NCBI GenBank assembly: GCA_028713125.1
Contig: JAQTOU010000009.1
Location: 53,273 to 117,272 of the forward strand
DNA from: Elusimicrobiales bacterium
GTDB taxonomy: Bacteria; Elusimicrobiota; Elusimicrobia; Elusimicrobiales; UBA9959
DNA: 64,000 bases
Reading direction: 5' to 3'
The position numbers and the translations under genes were made by a program. The notes beneath the pieces are model-generated. The model searched no databases and had not been told where the DNA came from. It saw only the letters and a list, made by a program, of their open reading frames with translations. Shown one piece after another: positions 39,791 to 48,983 of this stretch (positions within the stretch are counted from its first letter, which is position 1; every line of letters starts with the position of its first letter).

Positions 39791-41791
39791 CTACCTGCTT
39801 TCTTCGACCGGCGGCATTTCAAGGAAAAAAGTCGAGCCTGTTCCCTCTTTTGACTCGGCCCAGATCCTGCCGGAGTTCTTTTCCGCCATGCGCCGTATCA
39901 GGGGCAGGCCTACCCCTTCCCCCTTCTCCACCCCGAGGACAGGGCCGCTGTAAAAGAATTGCCAGATCCTGGGCAGGTCGGTCTCCTTTATCCCCAGGCC
40001 GTTATCGGCCACGCTGTAGCGCACCGCGGCGCCGGTCTTTTCTCCGCGCACCGTTATTTCCAGCGCCCGCTTCCTGTCCCGGTACTTGATCGCGTTGGAC
40101 AGCAGGTTCGTGAAAATATGGGTCATCGCGTTCGCATCGGCTTTACAGGGCGGCAGCTCTCCCGCCTTTACCTCGCAGCCGGCCTCTTTCAGCTGGTAGT
40201 GCAGGCTATCCAGGACATTTTTCAGGATCGCGTTGATGTCCAGCGCTTCCGGGCGGATCTCCGCTTTGCCCAGCCGGGCGACTTTAAGCAGGGTATTTAT
40301 TACCTGGTTCATGTTCTTCACGCCTTCGGTAATGAAGTGCAAAGCGGTCGGGATATGGTCGTCAGCGAGCTTGCTCACCGCGGCGCGGGTCTCTTCCGGC
40401 AGGGCGGCCGTCTTAAGGGCCGCAAGCAGCTCATCGAAGTCCCTGGATAAATTCTCGGTGAAGCCATGGATATTCACCAGCGGGGTGCGAAGGTCGTGCG
40501 AGGTGATGTGCAGGAGGTTCTCCATGTCCTGCTTGCTTTCGGCCAGCTGCAGGTTAAGTTTTTGCGTTTCGCGCTCCGCCCGCTTGCGCTCCGTGATGTC
40601 GGTGGAGACGCCGCCGATCCCGATCACGGCGCCGCTTTCGTCCCGCAGGGGGAATTTGACCGTGAAAAAAGTCCGTTCCGCCTTCTCTCCGGAAAACGCG
40701 GTTTCCTCGAACTGCCGCGGGCAGCCGCACTCGATGACGAGGCGGTCATTCGCCTCATGCTGGACCGCCGTCTCCCGCGGCATGAGCTCATTCCTTTTCT
40801 TGCCGGTAAAATCAGACGGCTTCAGGCCGAAAAGCCCGGCGAGAGAGTTGTTTGCGGCGATGAAACGGCCTTCCGTGTCCAGCATATATACAAAGGCCGG
40901 GGTATTGTCGATAACGGACCGCAGCAGGTTCCGGCTGGCCGCCAGGCTGCGCTCGGAATCAAGCTGTCTCTGCTGCGCCAGGGCGAGCTTATCCCCGACG
41001 CGCTTTGAGATACGGCCGGCCAGCCAGGCCGCCGCGCCCATCGCCAGAAGAGCGTGAAGCGCGTCCAGGGCCGGCTTGCTTGTAAAAAAAGCCGGCTGCC
41101 ACAGATCGAAGAATTTATCCATCATGACGGCCGCAAGTACAAGCGGCAGGAAATTACGGAACAGGGCGGCTTTAAGCGAATCACCGTAGAACGGAGTAGC
41201 CAGGATGGATTCCGGGTCGGAAGCGAACAAAGCCGCGCTTAGAACCATGAAAGCCAGCCCAGTGGGAAAGGCTACCGGGATGACGGAGCCGCCGTAAAAG
41301 AACGGGCTGCCGTATAAATAGCCCAGCAGTATCAGCGAGCTTAAGGCCAGCTGGACGGCGCAGGCCGCTATGAAGGAATTATCGGGCCCTGCTTTCGGGC
41401 GGGCGAGCCTGGCCAGGGCGATTGCGGAAAGCATGAAGAGCCCGGCTGTGAACGGGGACATTTTCCATAGCGGGATGACCGTGGTGTTCATCGCCTCATG
41501 CGCCTGCCTGAAAAGCACGCTGGCGGAGATCAGCAGTATCAGGGCCGCGGCGGCCCGCACTGCCTGGCGCTTCCAGGGGAGGCCGGTCTGCCACAGGATC
41601 AGCACTCCGGACAGCAGGAGAAAGCACAGGGCCGTAGCCGGGGCCATCGGGATACCGTTCGGAAAAACCCCGCCGATGGTAGGGGCGTCGAGCAGGAATG
41701 CCGCGAGACAGAGCAAAGCGATGGCCAGCACAGAGCCTGAAGCCGTCAGCGCTATGGCGCGGATGTAAATTCTTTCCGCCGGTTCGGTCAT
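39791..41791 (-). CDS. PAS sensor histidine kinase with multi-span membrane input
   Basis: A 666-residue kinase, starting at the ATG at 41791 that overlaps the stop of the alcohol dehydrogenase gene (ATGA). The first 250 residues hold eight or so hydrophobic segments (FLLDAPTIGGVFPNG, LLILSASVLFRQ-like, LALSSLILLGYLYG), then one PAS domain (SVIDNTPAFVYMLDTEG to IGGVSTDITER). The phospho-accepting His432 lies in ITSHDLRTPLVNIHG, followed by NLLSNAIKYRD, DNGLGIKETD and GEGVGLPLI for ATP binding. It lacks a receiver domain and has no adjacent response regulator. It closely resembles the kinase core of the 1503-residue protein at 49427-53938. Confidence 0.93.
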   Translation of the reverse strand: MTEPAERIYIRAIALTASGSVLAIALLCLAAFLLDAPTIGGVFPNGIPMAPATALCFLLLSGVLILWQTGLPWKRQAVRAAAALILLISASVLFRQAHEAMNTTVIPLWKMSPFTAGLFMLSAIALARLARPKAGPDNSFIAACAVQLALSSLILLGYLYGSPFFYGGSVIPVAFPTGLAFMVLSAALFASDPESILATPFYGDSLKAALFRNFLPLVLAAVMMDKFFDLWQPAFFTSKPALDALHALLAMGAAAWLAGRISKRVGDKLALAQQRQLDSERSLAASRNLLRSVIDNTPAFVYMLDTEGRFIAANNSLAGLFGLKPSDFTGKKRNELMPRETAVQHEANDRLVIECGCPRQFEETAFSGEKAERTFFTVKFPLRDESGAVIGIGGVSTDITERKRAERETQKLNLQLAESKQDMENLLHITSHDLRTPLVNIHGFTENLSRDFDELLAALKTAALPEETRAAVSKLADDHIPTALHFITEGVKNMNQVINTLLKVARLGKAEIRPEALDINAILKNVLDSLHYQLKEAGCEVKAGELPPCKADANAMTHIFTNLLSNAIKYRDRKRALEITVRGEKTGAAVRYSVADNGLGIKETDLPRIWQFFYSGPVLGVEKGEGVGLPLIRRMAEKNSGRIWAESKEGTGSTFFLEMPPVEESR

Positions 41792-42933
41792 TTCGCCTTG
41801 TTCAGGATCTTCTCTATCTCGGGCTGTTCGTGCTTCATGCCCCACATTCTTATCAGGCCCATAGCGTTCGCCGCTATGCGGGGAATATCCGCGGCGGGTA
41901 TCTTCGCTTCCGAAAGCCGCACAGGGGCCCCGGTTTTCCTGAAGAAATCCTCGAAAGCTGTTATTGCTTCCTCCGCGGTCTTCGTCCCGAAGACGGCGGC
42001 GCCGAATTTCTCCAGCCTCGCCGGGCCGGCTGTTTCGAGGTGATGCCTGAACCAGGCCGGCATGACTATCGCCAGGCCCGCGCCGTGGGCTATGTCGTAG
42101 AGAGCGCTGAGGGCGTGCTCGATGGCGTGGTTTATGAAGTTCATCCCGCCGTAGCCGCAGGTGGCCAGGCCGTTAAGCGCAAGCGTGGCCGACCACATCA
42201 TGGAGGCCCGCGCGTTATAATCCGACGGGTCTTTCAGGATCCTGCCCGTGGAGGCTATGACCGAGCGGGCAAGGGCGTGCACTATTTCATCGGTGACTTC
42301 CACGTCGGCGTCTTTGGTGGTGAAATAGCCTTCTATAAGATGGGCGATGGAGTCCACGGCGCCGTTGGCCACCTGCGCTCGAGGCAGGGTCATCGTGGTC
42401 TCGGGGTCAAGCACGGACACCCTCGGGAAAAGCGCGGGGCCCATGGCCGAGAACTTCTGGGCCGTCTCCTCGTTGGTGACCACGCAGCCGGAGTTCATCT
42501 CCGAGCCCGTGGCCGGCAGGGTAAGGGCGGTGAAAAGCGGCAGCGCCTCGCGTATCTGCGCTTTTCCGGAGAAGAAATCCCAGACGTCGCCGCTGAATCT
42601 GACTCCGGCGGCTATGGCTTTGGCCTCGTCTATCACGGAGCCTCCGCCCGCCGCGATTATTATATCGCAGTTGCTTTCCCTCGCTTTCTTTATGCCGGCG
42701 CGCACATGGGAGAGCACGGGGTTGGGCTTTACGCCGTGGTGTTCGGTTATGGTTATGCCTTCTTTCGCCAGCGCTCCGGTCAGCACGTCGTAAACCCCGT
42801 TCTTCTTTATGCTCCCGCCTCCGTAGACGAGCAGGGCGCTCTTGCCGGCTTTAGCCGCTTCCGGGGCGAGCTTCGCGACCACGGCTTTGCCGAAAATTAT
42901 CTTCGTGGGATTGGAAAAAGTGAAGTTCTGCAT
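41788..42933 (-). CDS. Iron-containing alcohol dehydrogenase, NADPH butanol-dehydrogenase-like
   Basis: A 381-residue group III alcohol dehydrogenase. The NAD(P)-binding turn is AAGGGSVIDEAKAIA (about residues 93-107), ALTLPATGSEMNSG follows, and the iron ligands lie in VDSIAHLIEGY (Asp, His), MNFINHAIEHALS (His) and AHGAGLAIVMPAW (His). The start MQNFTFSNPTKIIFGK is characteristic of BDH/YqhD-type enzymes, which reduce aldehydes to alcohols with NADPH. AAGGAGGG lies six bases before the ATG. The downstream histidine kinase overlaps it by four bases, an unusual coupling for a metabolic enzyme. Confidence 0.95.
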   Translation of the reverse strand: MQNFTFSNPTKIIFGKAVVAKLAPEAAKAGKSALLVYGGGSIKKNGVYDVLTGALAKEGITITEHHGVKPNPVLSHVRAGIKKARESNCDIIIAAGGGSVIDEAKAIAAGVRFSGDVWDFFSGKAQIREALPLFTALTLPATGSEMNSGCVVTNEETAQKFSAMGPALFPRVSVLDPETTMTLPRAQVANGAVDSIAHLIEGYFTTKDADVEVTDEIVHALARSVIASTGRILKDPSDYNARASMMWSATLALNGLATCGYGGMNFINHAIEHALSALYDIAHGAGLAIVMPAWFRHHLETAGPARLEKFGAAVFGTKTAEEAITAFEDFFRKTGAPVRLSEAKIPAADIPRIAANAMGLIRMWGMKHEQPEIEKILNKAK

Positions 42934-43052
42934 CTTCCCTCCTTAAAACAGGTTTTCAAGCCTACTATAGCAAAAAACCGGCTTTTGCGGATAAGCGCGC
43001 CGCCGGTCTTTTTCACGATATACTATAATTAGATACGGGAACGGCTGCGAAT

Positions 43053-44177
43053 ATGGCGGAGAAACTTAAAATACTTCATATAACCGAGTCTTTCGGCTGG
43101 TCCGGAGGGGCCGCCCAGGCTCTTTCGCTCGCCCGGGAGCTGCGCGCTCTCGGCCACCTGAACATTATCGCCTGCCCTGTCCACGGGGACCTGGGCAGGA
43201 AGGCCGCGGCCGACGGCTTCGAGGTGGTGAATTTCCAGCCGAAGCGGGACTATGACCTGAAGACCGCTTTCGCCCTGGCCCGCCTCCTGGACGAGAGAAA
43301 GCCGGACGTGCTGCAGGCCCACCATCCCAAGGCGCACGCCATGGGTCTGCTGGCAAAGTTCCTCGCAAAGCATAAACCCGTCTTCGTTTTCACGCGCCGG
43401 GTTTCCCACCCCATAGTCACCGGCTTCTTCGCGAAGCTCAAATATACCAGCCGGCTGATAGACGGCTGCATAGCCGTGGCCGACTCGGTGCGGGAGATCC
43501 TTATCGCTTACGGCGTCCGGCCGGAGCGCGTGCGAACCATCTACAGCGGAACCGACACCGCCCGGTTCTCCCCCCGCCCCCCTGCGCTGGAAATAGTCGG
43601 AGAGCTTACCCTTCCTCCCGGCCTGCCGGTAGTCATGCTGGTAGGTAATTTCAGCGCCCATAAAGGGCAGCACGTGCTTTTGGAGGCGGCCGGGCTGCTG
43701 CGCGCGCGCGGCCTTGATTTTGTGCTTGTTTTCGCCGGCAGGGGCACGGACTCTCCCGAACTGAAGGAGCTCTATAGTGCCGCAGGCCTCCCGGAGAATA
43801 AAGCGCGCTTTCTCGGTCTCCGGGACGACGTGGAAAAACTTCTCTCCATCGCCTCGGTCAGCGTCAATGCCGCTGTAAAGGGCGAGGCGCTGAGCGGCAG
43901 CATCAGGGAATCCCTGGCCATGGGCGTACCGGCGGTGGCCAGCGATATTTCAGGCAACTCCGAGATAGTGAAGGAGGGCGTGACCGGACTCCTGTTCCCC
44001 AGGGGCGACGCGGCCGCGCTGGCTGACCGGTTGGAAGCCGTGCTGCGCGATCCCGGCCTGCGCGAAAAACTTTCCAGGAATTCCGTCTCGCTGGTGCGTG
44101 AAGGTTTTACCACCGCCATAATGGGCGCCCGCACGCTGGAATATTATAAAGAATTGCTTTCGGCAAAGAGGCGCTAA
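43053..44177 (+). CDS. Glycosyltransferase family 4 (GT-B)
   Basis: A 374-residue GT-B enzyme. The N-terminal domain begins ILHITESFGWSGGAAQAL, typical of GT4 proteins with a glycine-rich acceptor loop. The C-terminal domain includes VVMLVGNFSAHKGQHVLLEA (usually the VGR..KG..LL motif), FAGRGTDSPEL, VRFLG-like ARFLGLRDDV, EALSGSIRESLAMGVPAVASD (the E-x7-E motif) and GVTGLLFPRGD. It probably makes a lipopolysaccharide, glycan or glycolipid component in the cytoplasm. It has a TATAAT 23 bases upstream and no close partner genes. Confidence 0.93.
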   Translation: MAEKLKILHITESFGWSGGAAQALSLARELRALGHLNIIACPVHGDLGRKAAADGFEVVNFQPKRDYDLKTAFALARLLDERKPDVLQAHHPKAHAMGLLAKFLAKHKPVFVFTRRVSHPIVTGFFAKLKYTSRLIDGCIAVADSVREILIAYGVRPERVRTIYSGTDTARFSPRPPALEIVGELTLPPGLPVVMLVGNFSAHKGQHVLLEAAGLLRARGLDFVLVFAGRGTDSPELKELYSAAGLPENKARFLGLRDDVEKLLSIASVSVNAAVKGEALSGSIRESLAMGVPAVASDISGNSEIVKEGVTGLLFPRGDAAALADRLEAVLRDPGLREKLSRNSVSLVREGFTTAIMGARTLEYYKELLSAKRR

Positions 44178-44192
44178 TTAATTTAGAGAGGC

Positions 44193-44900
44193 TTAGAATT
44201 TACCGGCGAGCAGCGCTTTGCGTTCTGCCGCCGGGAACTTTTCTATAGCGTAACGGAGAGTAGTGCGCGGCAGGCGCGCGTAGTTCGCTTTCAGGAAATC
44301 AAGCAGGATCTTTTCCGAGCACCTTTTCCCCACCTCCCGCAGCATCCAGCCCACGGCCTTGTGCATCAGGTCATGCCTGTCGCCTAGGAGGCGCCGCGCC
44401 AGGGCCAGCGCGTCGGCGCTTTCCCCGTCCTTTATGAAGCTGAAGCAGGCGAGGATGGCGATCCGGCGCTCCCAGAGGAGCTTCGAGCCGGCCAGCCGGT
44501 AAAGCGGCTTCCTGCTCCTGGCTTTAAGCCAGCCGCCCACTATCCCCGGCGCCGACATATCCACCAGGTCCCAGTTGTTTATGAAGCGGGTATGCCCGGC
44601 GTAGAAATCATAAATATCTTTTCTTTCCGCCGCCGTCCCCTTATCGAATCTTTCTTCCAGCAGCATAAGCGCGCAGACCCGCTCTTCGTGCCAGGGCGAA
44701 AGGAGCAGGGCTTTGGCGTCGGCCAGGGGAAGGCTCCGGTATTTTTTCGCGAGGCCGCGGACGGCGGGGACGGTGAGGCCCAGGAATCTATCCCCCTCGG
44801 CGTATTCCCCTTTCCCAGTTTTAAAATAGCCGGCCAGGAGCCGGGCTCTTGAGGGGTCGGCGGCTTTTTTAAATTCTGTTTTAAGTTCTTTCAGGCTCAT
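44193..44900 (-). CDS. DNA alkylation repair protein, AlkD-like
   Basis: A 235-residue HEAT-like-repeat DNA glycosylase. Residues match AlkD: YFKTGKGEYAEGDRFLGLTVP, the helix FINNWDLVDMSAP with the catalytic-region Trp-Asp pair, and HDLMHKAVGWMLREVGKR near the C-terminus, which carries the conserved Trp and Arg. AlkD removes bulky or cationic alkylated bases without flipping them out. The ATG at 44900 is chosen; a GTG at 44909 would overlap the mgtE stop by four bases and add three residues. It follows mgtE and is probably co-transcribed with it, although no functional link is clear. Confidence 0.9.
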   Translation of the reverse strand: MSLKELKTEFKKAADPSRARLLAGYFKTGKGEYAEGDRFLGLTVPAVRGLAKKYRSLPLADAKALLLSPWHEERVCALMLLEERFDKGTAAERKDIYDFYAGHTRFINNWDLVDMSAPGIVGGWLKARSRKPLYRLAGSKLLWERRIAILACFSFIKDGESADALALARRLLGDRHDLMHKAVGWMLREVGKRCSEKILLDFLKANYARLPRTTLRYAIEKFPAAERKALLAGKF

Positions 44901-44905
44901 CCGGT

Positions 44906-46219
44906 TCACACCAGCTTGCCCTGCAGCAGCCAGGCGGTGCTGAGGAAGGCGAAGAAACCGACCACGTCCGTGACTGTGGTCAGGAAAATACCGGAGGAGT
45001 GGGCCGGGTCGTAGCCCATACGCTTCATCAGCACGGGGATCAGTGCGCCGGCCAGGCCGGCCGCCACCATGTTCACCACCATCGCCACTCCGACCACCAG
45101 GCCCAGCCAGGCATTGCCTTTCCAGAGCCAGGCGGCCGCGGCGGTTATAAGCCCTATCGCCGCGCCGTTTACGAAGCCGACGAAGGCCTCGGTCCGCACG
45201 AGCCGCCAGGCGTCATGCGGCGCTATTTCGCGCATCAGCATGCCGCGCAGCACGACGACCAGGGTCTGCGTGCCGGCATTGCCGCCCTGCCCGGCTATGA
45301 TGGGCAGGAAGACGGCCAGCACGGCGATCTTCGCGATAAAGTCCTCGAATAAAGCCACTACGGAGCCGGCCAGGAAGGCCGTGGCCAGGTTTACCGTGAG
45401 CCAGGGCAGGCGGCGGGTTATCTTGAACCAGGCCGGTGAGAAGGCCCGCTCCTCGGCGCTTGCGCCGAAGAGGATCTGCAGGTCCTCCGTGGCCTCCTGT
45501 TCCGAGGAGTCGATTATATTCTTGGTATTGATGATCCCCAGCAGCCTGCCGTTCTCCTCCGTAACCGGCATGGCCAGGTAATGTTTGCGGGCCGCTATCG
45601 CCACCAGCTCCTCGCGGTCCGTGAAAGGAGAGACTTTGACCACGTCCTTTATCATTATCTCCGAGACCGGCATCTCCGGCGAGGCCAGGAGCAGGTCGCG
45701 CATGTTAAGCACGCCAAGCAGGGCATTGCCGTTGTCGACCACGTAGCAATAGGTAGCGGCGGGCAGCTGTTTCTTCGCCATCTGGCGGAGCCGCAGTATG
45801 ACGTCCCGCACCCTGGCGTCGCTCCTGAAGGCCAGGAAGTCCGTGTGCATAAGCCGCCCGGCGCTTTCGAGCGGGTAGGCCAGTATCTCCGAGATGTCCT
45901 TGGAGAAATCCTGGTCAAGGAGCGGGATGACGGCCTTGGAATAGTCCGGCGGGAACTGCCTGAAGATGTCCGCCGCGTGGAATTTGCCGGTGCGGTGAAG
46001 GATCTCGGCGGCTTCCTGCGGCGGCCCGATCTCGAGCAGGCGGGCCGCGGACTGCGGCGGCATATTCTCGAGCGCCTGGGCGCAGAGCGAGGGCGGGAGG
46101 TCCTTTATCACCTGCGCGGCGTCCCGGGGAGGCAGGGTCTCGAGGGCCTGCGCGGCTTTGACGGGATCGCTCTGTATGAACTTTTTAACTATTTCTATCG
46201 CGGCTTCCTTCTTTTTCAT
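44906..46219 (-). CDS. mgtE: Magnesium transporter MgtE
   Basis: A 437-residue Mg2+ channel. The N-terminal MgtE_N domain is helical with repeated AAxxLExLPP-type units (LETLPPRDAAQVIKDLPP, ALENMPPQSAARLLE), followed by two CBS domains (about residues 130-250, including VDNGNALLGVLNMRDLLL and VTEENGRLLGIINTKN) that sense Mg2+, and a transmembrane domain with FLPIIAGQGGNAGTQTL, the conserved pore motif, and GALIPVLMKRMGYDPA. The ATG at 46219 follows CAGGATC at a usable distance. It starts 16 bases after tsaC. Confidence 0.95.
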   Translation of the reverse strand: MKKKEAAIEIVKKFIQSDPVKAAQALETLPPRDAAQVIKDLPPSLCAQALENMPPQSAARLLEIGPPQEAAEILHRTGKFHAADIFRQFPPDYSKAVIPLLDQDFSKDISEILAYPLESAGRLMHTDFLAFRSDARVRDVILRLRQMAKKQLPAATYCYVVDNGNALLGVLNMRDLLLASPEMPVSEIMIKDVVKVSPFTDREELVAIAARKHYLAMPVTEENGRLLGIINTKNIIDSSEQEATEDLQILFGASAEERAFSPAWFKITRRLPWLTVNLATAFLAGSVVALFEDFIAKIAVLAVFLPIIAGQGGNAGTQTLVVVLRGMLMREIAPHDAWRLVRTEAFVGFVNGAAIGLITAAAAWLWKGNAWLGLVVGVAMVVNMVAAGLAGALIPVLMKRMGYDPAHSSGIFLTTVTDVVGFFAFLSTAWLLQGKLV

Positions 46220-46235
46220 ATAGATCCTGATAGCC

Positions 46236-47195
46236 TTATTCAGCCGAGGCGCGGCGGAGGCGGTCCATTATGGCGCGGCCCAGCCCCCGCGAGGGAACGC
46301 GCTCCGCGTAGATGAGCTCCGCCCCGGAGCTTTCGAGCCGGTGCAGCGCGGAAAATAAATTAGCGGCGGCTTCGCGCAGGTCCCCGCTTTTGGAGAGCAC
46401 CCCGACCGCGCGGAATTTGCCGGCGGGCCTCTCGGAGAAAGCCAGGTAGGCGGCGCGGGCGGAGGCCTTCACTTCCCGTCCCGGCTCTATTATCAGCAGC
46501 CTGGCGCGCGGCGCATAGTGCTTTTTCAGACAGCCGGGAGCCTGCGGTGCTTTCCCGGCGGTTCTTCCCGGCCTGACGGACGGGCCCGCTATCTTTTCTA
46601 TCTCCTCGAGCGGGAGGCCCCCGGGGCGCAGCAGCACCGGCCGCCCGCCCTTAAAAGTTATGATCGTGGATTCCACCCCGATGAGGGTGTTTCCCCCGTC
46701 CAGGATCAGGTCCGGACCGGAGCCCAGCTGCTTCTTCACGTGGGCCGCGGAGGTGGGGCTGAGGCGCCCGAAGCGGTTGGCGCTGGGGGCGGCTATCGGG
46801 CGGCCCGCGGCTTTTATAAGCGCCAGGGCGTGCCGGTTGCCCGGCACGCGCACGGCCACGGTGTCGAGCCCCGAAGTGACTATGGAGGGGACGGCGGCGG
46901 CTTTAGGCAGCACCAGGGTGAGCGGGCCGGGCCAGAACTTCCGCATCAATTTCAGGGCGGGTCCGGGAACCCTGGAGAAAAGTTTCCTCGCCCTGGCCGC
47001 CGAGCATTCGTGCAGTATGAGCGGGTCGAAGCGCGGCCTGCCCTTTATCTCGAAGATCCTGGCGCAGGCCACGGGGTTCAGCCCGTCGGCCCCCAGGCCG
47101 TAGACCGTCTCCGTCGGGAAAGCGACCACGCCGCCGGCCCTTATCAGGGCCGCGGCTTTCTTTATGCTCCCGGGCGCGGCTTTAACAAGCTTCAT
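46236..47195 (-). CDS. L-threonylcarbamoyladenylate synthase (Sua5-type, long form)
   Basis: Makes threonylcarbamoyl-AMP for t6A37 of tRNAs. The 319-residue length shows the Sua5 arrangement: a TsaC/YrdC core (residues 1 to about 195) plus a C-terminal Sua5 domain. Core marks are GGVVAFPTETVYGLGADG, RIFEIKGRPRFDPLILH, FWPGPLTLVLP, VAVRVPGNRHALALI, PIAAPSANRFGRLSPT and STIITFKGG...RPGGLPLEEI; the linker SPGCLKKHYAPRA-like region (QAPGCLKKHYAPRARLLI) and the tail RLESSGAELIYAERV belong to Sua5. TAAAAT ends six bases before the ATG, so it is likely leaderless. Confidence 0.95.
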   Translation of the reverse strand: MKLVKAAPGSIKKAAALIRAGGVVAFPTETVYGLGADGLNPVACARIFEIKGRPRFDPLILHECSAARARKLFSRVPGPALKLMRKFWPGPLTLVLPKAAAVPSIVTSGLDTVAVRVPGNRHALALIKAAGRPIAAPSANRFGRLSPTSAAHVKKQLGSGPDLILDGGNTLIGVESTIITFKGGRPVLLRPGGLPLEEIEKIAGPSVRPGRTAGKAPQAPGCLKKHYAPRARLLIIEPGREVKASARAAYLAFSERPAGKFRAVGVLSKSGDLREAAANLFSALHRLESSGAELIYAERVPSRGLGRAIMDRLRRASAE

Positions 47196-47201
47196 GATGA
47201 A

Positions 47202-47207
47202 ATTTTA
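47202..47207 (-). promoter_or_regulatory. -10 box of the Sua5-type gene, likely leaderless
   Basis: TAAAAT, preceded by TGC (extended -10), six bases before the ATG at 47195. It directly follows the hairpin at 47214-47260, so terminator and promoter are packed together. Confidence 0.55.
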
Positions 47208-47213
47208 GCAATA

Positions 47214-47260
47214 AAAGGGGACAGGCTACTTTTCTCCTGGAAAAGCAGCCTGTCCCCTTT
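47214..47260. terminator. Long hairpin, REP-like or terminator
   Basis: AAAGGGGACAGGCT pairs with AGCCTGTCCCCTTT, continuing inside as CTTTTC/GAAAAG with one mismatch, for about 20 base pairs. On the minus strand it lies seven bases past the stop of the PAS protein gene and ends in CCCCTTTTATT, so it can terminate that transcript. The GGGGACAGGCT sequence recalls REP-like palindromes found in many genomes. Confidence 0.65.
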
Positions 47261-47266
47261 ATCGGA

Positions 47267-48967
47267 TTATTTGTTTTTTTTGGTTTTTGGTATGACGGTG
47301 AAGACGCAGTGGGTCTGCTTGAAGGTCCCGTCGGCGTTGTGGCTCACTCTGCCGGTGAAGGAGACCCGGCCGGTAGAGCCGTCCCCCTTGAGTATCTCGA
47401 ATTCCGCTCCCTCCACCGCCCCTGATTTCTTTAATCCAGGGAAATTCCTGCTGAACTCTTCGGCGGAGCGGGGCGTAAGAAATTCCGAAAAATTACGGCC
47501 CAGAACTTCTTTTTCCGCGCGCCCGAAAGTCCGGCACCAGGTATTGTTCACCGCCAGCAGGTTTCCGTCGGCGTCAAGCGAGTGGTAGCCTATGGGCGCT
47601 TCCCTGAACAGCTCCTGGAAGCGCGCCTCGGATTCCTTCAGCTGCGTGATGTCGGTCCAGGAGCTGATCACTTCGCCAGAGGCTCCCTTGACGGATTTAA
47701 GCTGGCAGTGTATCCAGGCGTAGCTTCCGTCTTTTCTTTTAATGCGGAAATCCTGCGCCAGCGCGCTTTTTCCCTGTATCGCGGCCTGCCCGGCTAAGAC
47801 CCAGTCCTTGTCCTGGGGATGTATGACTTGCGCGAGCCAGTCCGGGGCAAGGATCTCTACGGTGTCATAGCCGAGGAGGCCCTGCGTATCTCCAGTCACC
47901 CACTCGGGGATCAGGCGGCCTTTGAGAAGGCGCAGGGTAAAAAGTATTACCGGGTTCACCTCCATTATATGCGCCAGCTGCCGGGTAGTGCGCTCCAGCG
48001 CCGTCTGGGAGGAAACGCGCTTTTCTTCCGAAGAGATAGCGTCGAGCGCGAGGGAAATGTCCCCCTCTATCTCCGCCAGCAGCTTTGCCTCCTCGTCGGT
48101 GAAGAAGTCATACTCCCCGGAATAGAGGGTCAGCGCGGCCACCGTCCTTCCGTTCTCTTTAAGCGGTATGCCGGCGGCGGAGCGGTAGCCCCTCTGCAGG
48201 GCTTTCTCGCGCCAGGGCTCCATCGCCGGGTCGGTGGAGATGTCGGAGACCTTGGCTATGAGGCCGGTCCTGATCGCCGTGCCGGTAGGCCCTTTTGAGG
48301 CGGGCCCGTCCGACAAAGCGACCTTTATCGATTCCAGGTACCCGTCCACGAAACCGGCCGAGCAGCAGGGGTAAACCCGGTCGGTATCGGTATCCGGGGT
48401 TCCTATCCAGGCCATCCTGAAGCCGCCGGTGTGGACGGCTATGGAACAGATCTCGGAGAAAAGCTTGTTCCTGTCCTTTTCCCGCGCCGAAGCAAGGTTC
48501 ACATGCGCCAGGAAATTGTAAAGCCGCAGGTTCTTGCGCAAAGCTTCCTCGGCCTTTTTCAGCTTGAGCTGCAGGGCCGCCTTCTCCAGTGCCTTTTTCG
48601 CCGTCGGGAGGAGGTTGTCGAGGAAGGCGCCGTCCTTCACGATGTAATCGAGGGCGCCGGCTTTCATGCTCTCTACGGCCACGGCCTCGTCGCCGCGGCC
48701 CGTGACCATGATAAAGGGCGGGAGCGGTATGGATTCTTTCTTCAGGTCGGAGAGCAGTTCCAGCGCGTTCATCCCTGGGAAGGAATAATCCAGGACCATC
48801 AGCTCCGGGCGCCCGCCTTTCAGTATCCTGATAGTTTCGGCCGGAGTCGAGGCCCGCTTTATCTCCAGCCCGAGAAATTCAAGGCGCAAGGCTTCCAGCT
48901 CGCTGGTGCCTTTGTCGTCCTCTACTATCAGGATGAAACCGCCGCCCGCTGTTTCTTTTGCCGTCAT
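47267..48967 (-). CDS. Response-regulator receiver with GAF and PAS domains, no output domain
   Basis: A 566-residue signalling protein. Residues 10 to about 130 are a receiver (ILIVEDD, LMVLDYSFPGMNALEL with the phospho-accepting Asp, IMVTGRG, DYIVKDG with Lys). A GAF domain occupies about 150-310 (FSEICSIAVHTGGFRMAWIG to ALTLYSGEYDFFTDEEAKLL). Two PAS domains follow (about 325-445 and 445-560), the first with a PAC segment IKRKDGSYAWIHCQLKSV. The protein ends there: no histidine kinase, GGDEF, EAL or DNA-binding domain is present. It is the last gene of an operon with a giant kinase and a receiver, and may act as a phosphorylation-dependent partner. Confidence 0.9.
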   Translation of the reverse strand: MTAKETAGGGFILIVEDDKGTSELEALRLEFLGLEIKRASTPAETIRILKGGRPELMVLDYSFPGMNALELLSDLKKESIPLPPFIMVTGRGDEAVAVESMKAGALDYIVKDGAFLDNLLPTAKKALEKAALQLKLKKAEEALRKNLRLYNFLAHVNLASAREKDRNKLFSEICSIAVHTGGFRMAWIGTPDTDTDRVYPCCSAGFVDGYLESIKVALSDGPASKGPTGTAIRTGLIAKVSDISTDPAMEPWREKALQRGYRSAAGIPLKENGRTVAALTLYSGEYDFFTDEEAKLLAEIEGDISLALDAISSEEKRVSSQTALERTTRQLAHIMEVNPVILFTLRLLKGRLIPEWVTGDTQGLLGYDTVEILAPDWLAQVIHPQDKDWVLAGQAAIQGKSALAQDFRIKRKDGSYAWIHCQLKSVKGASGEVISSWTDITQLKESEARFQELFREAPIGYHSLDADGNLLAVNNTWCRTFGRAEKEVLGRNFSEFLTPRSAEEFSRNFPGLKKSGAVEGAEFEILKGDGSTGRVSFTGRVSHNADGTFKQTHCVFTVIPKTKKNK

Positions 48968-48983
48968 GGGTTGAGCCTTAGGA

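Noticed and set aside
38056..39822. 588-codon open frame opposite to the acyl-CoA synthetase
   Set aside because: GC-rich antisense shadow of a gene with clear family motifs; the product is Arg/Gly/His-rich without recognisable domains.
41698..43032. 444-codon open frame opposite to the alcohol dehydrogenase
   Set aside because: Antisense of a gene whose iron-binding motifs are intact; no motif in the shadow product.
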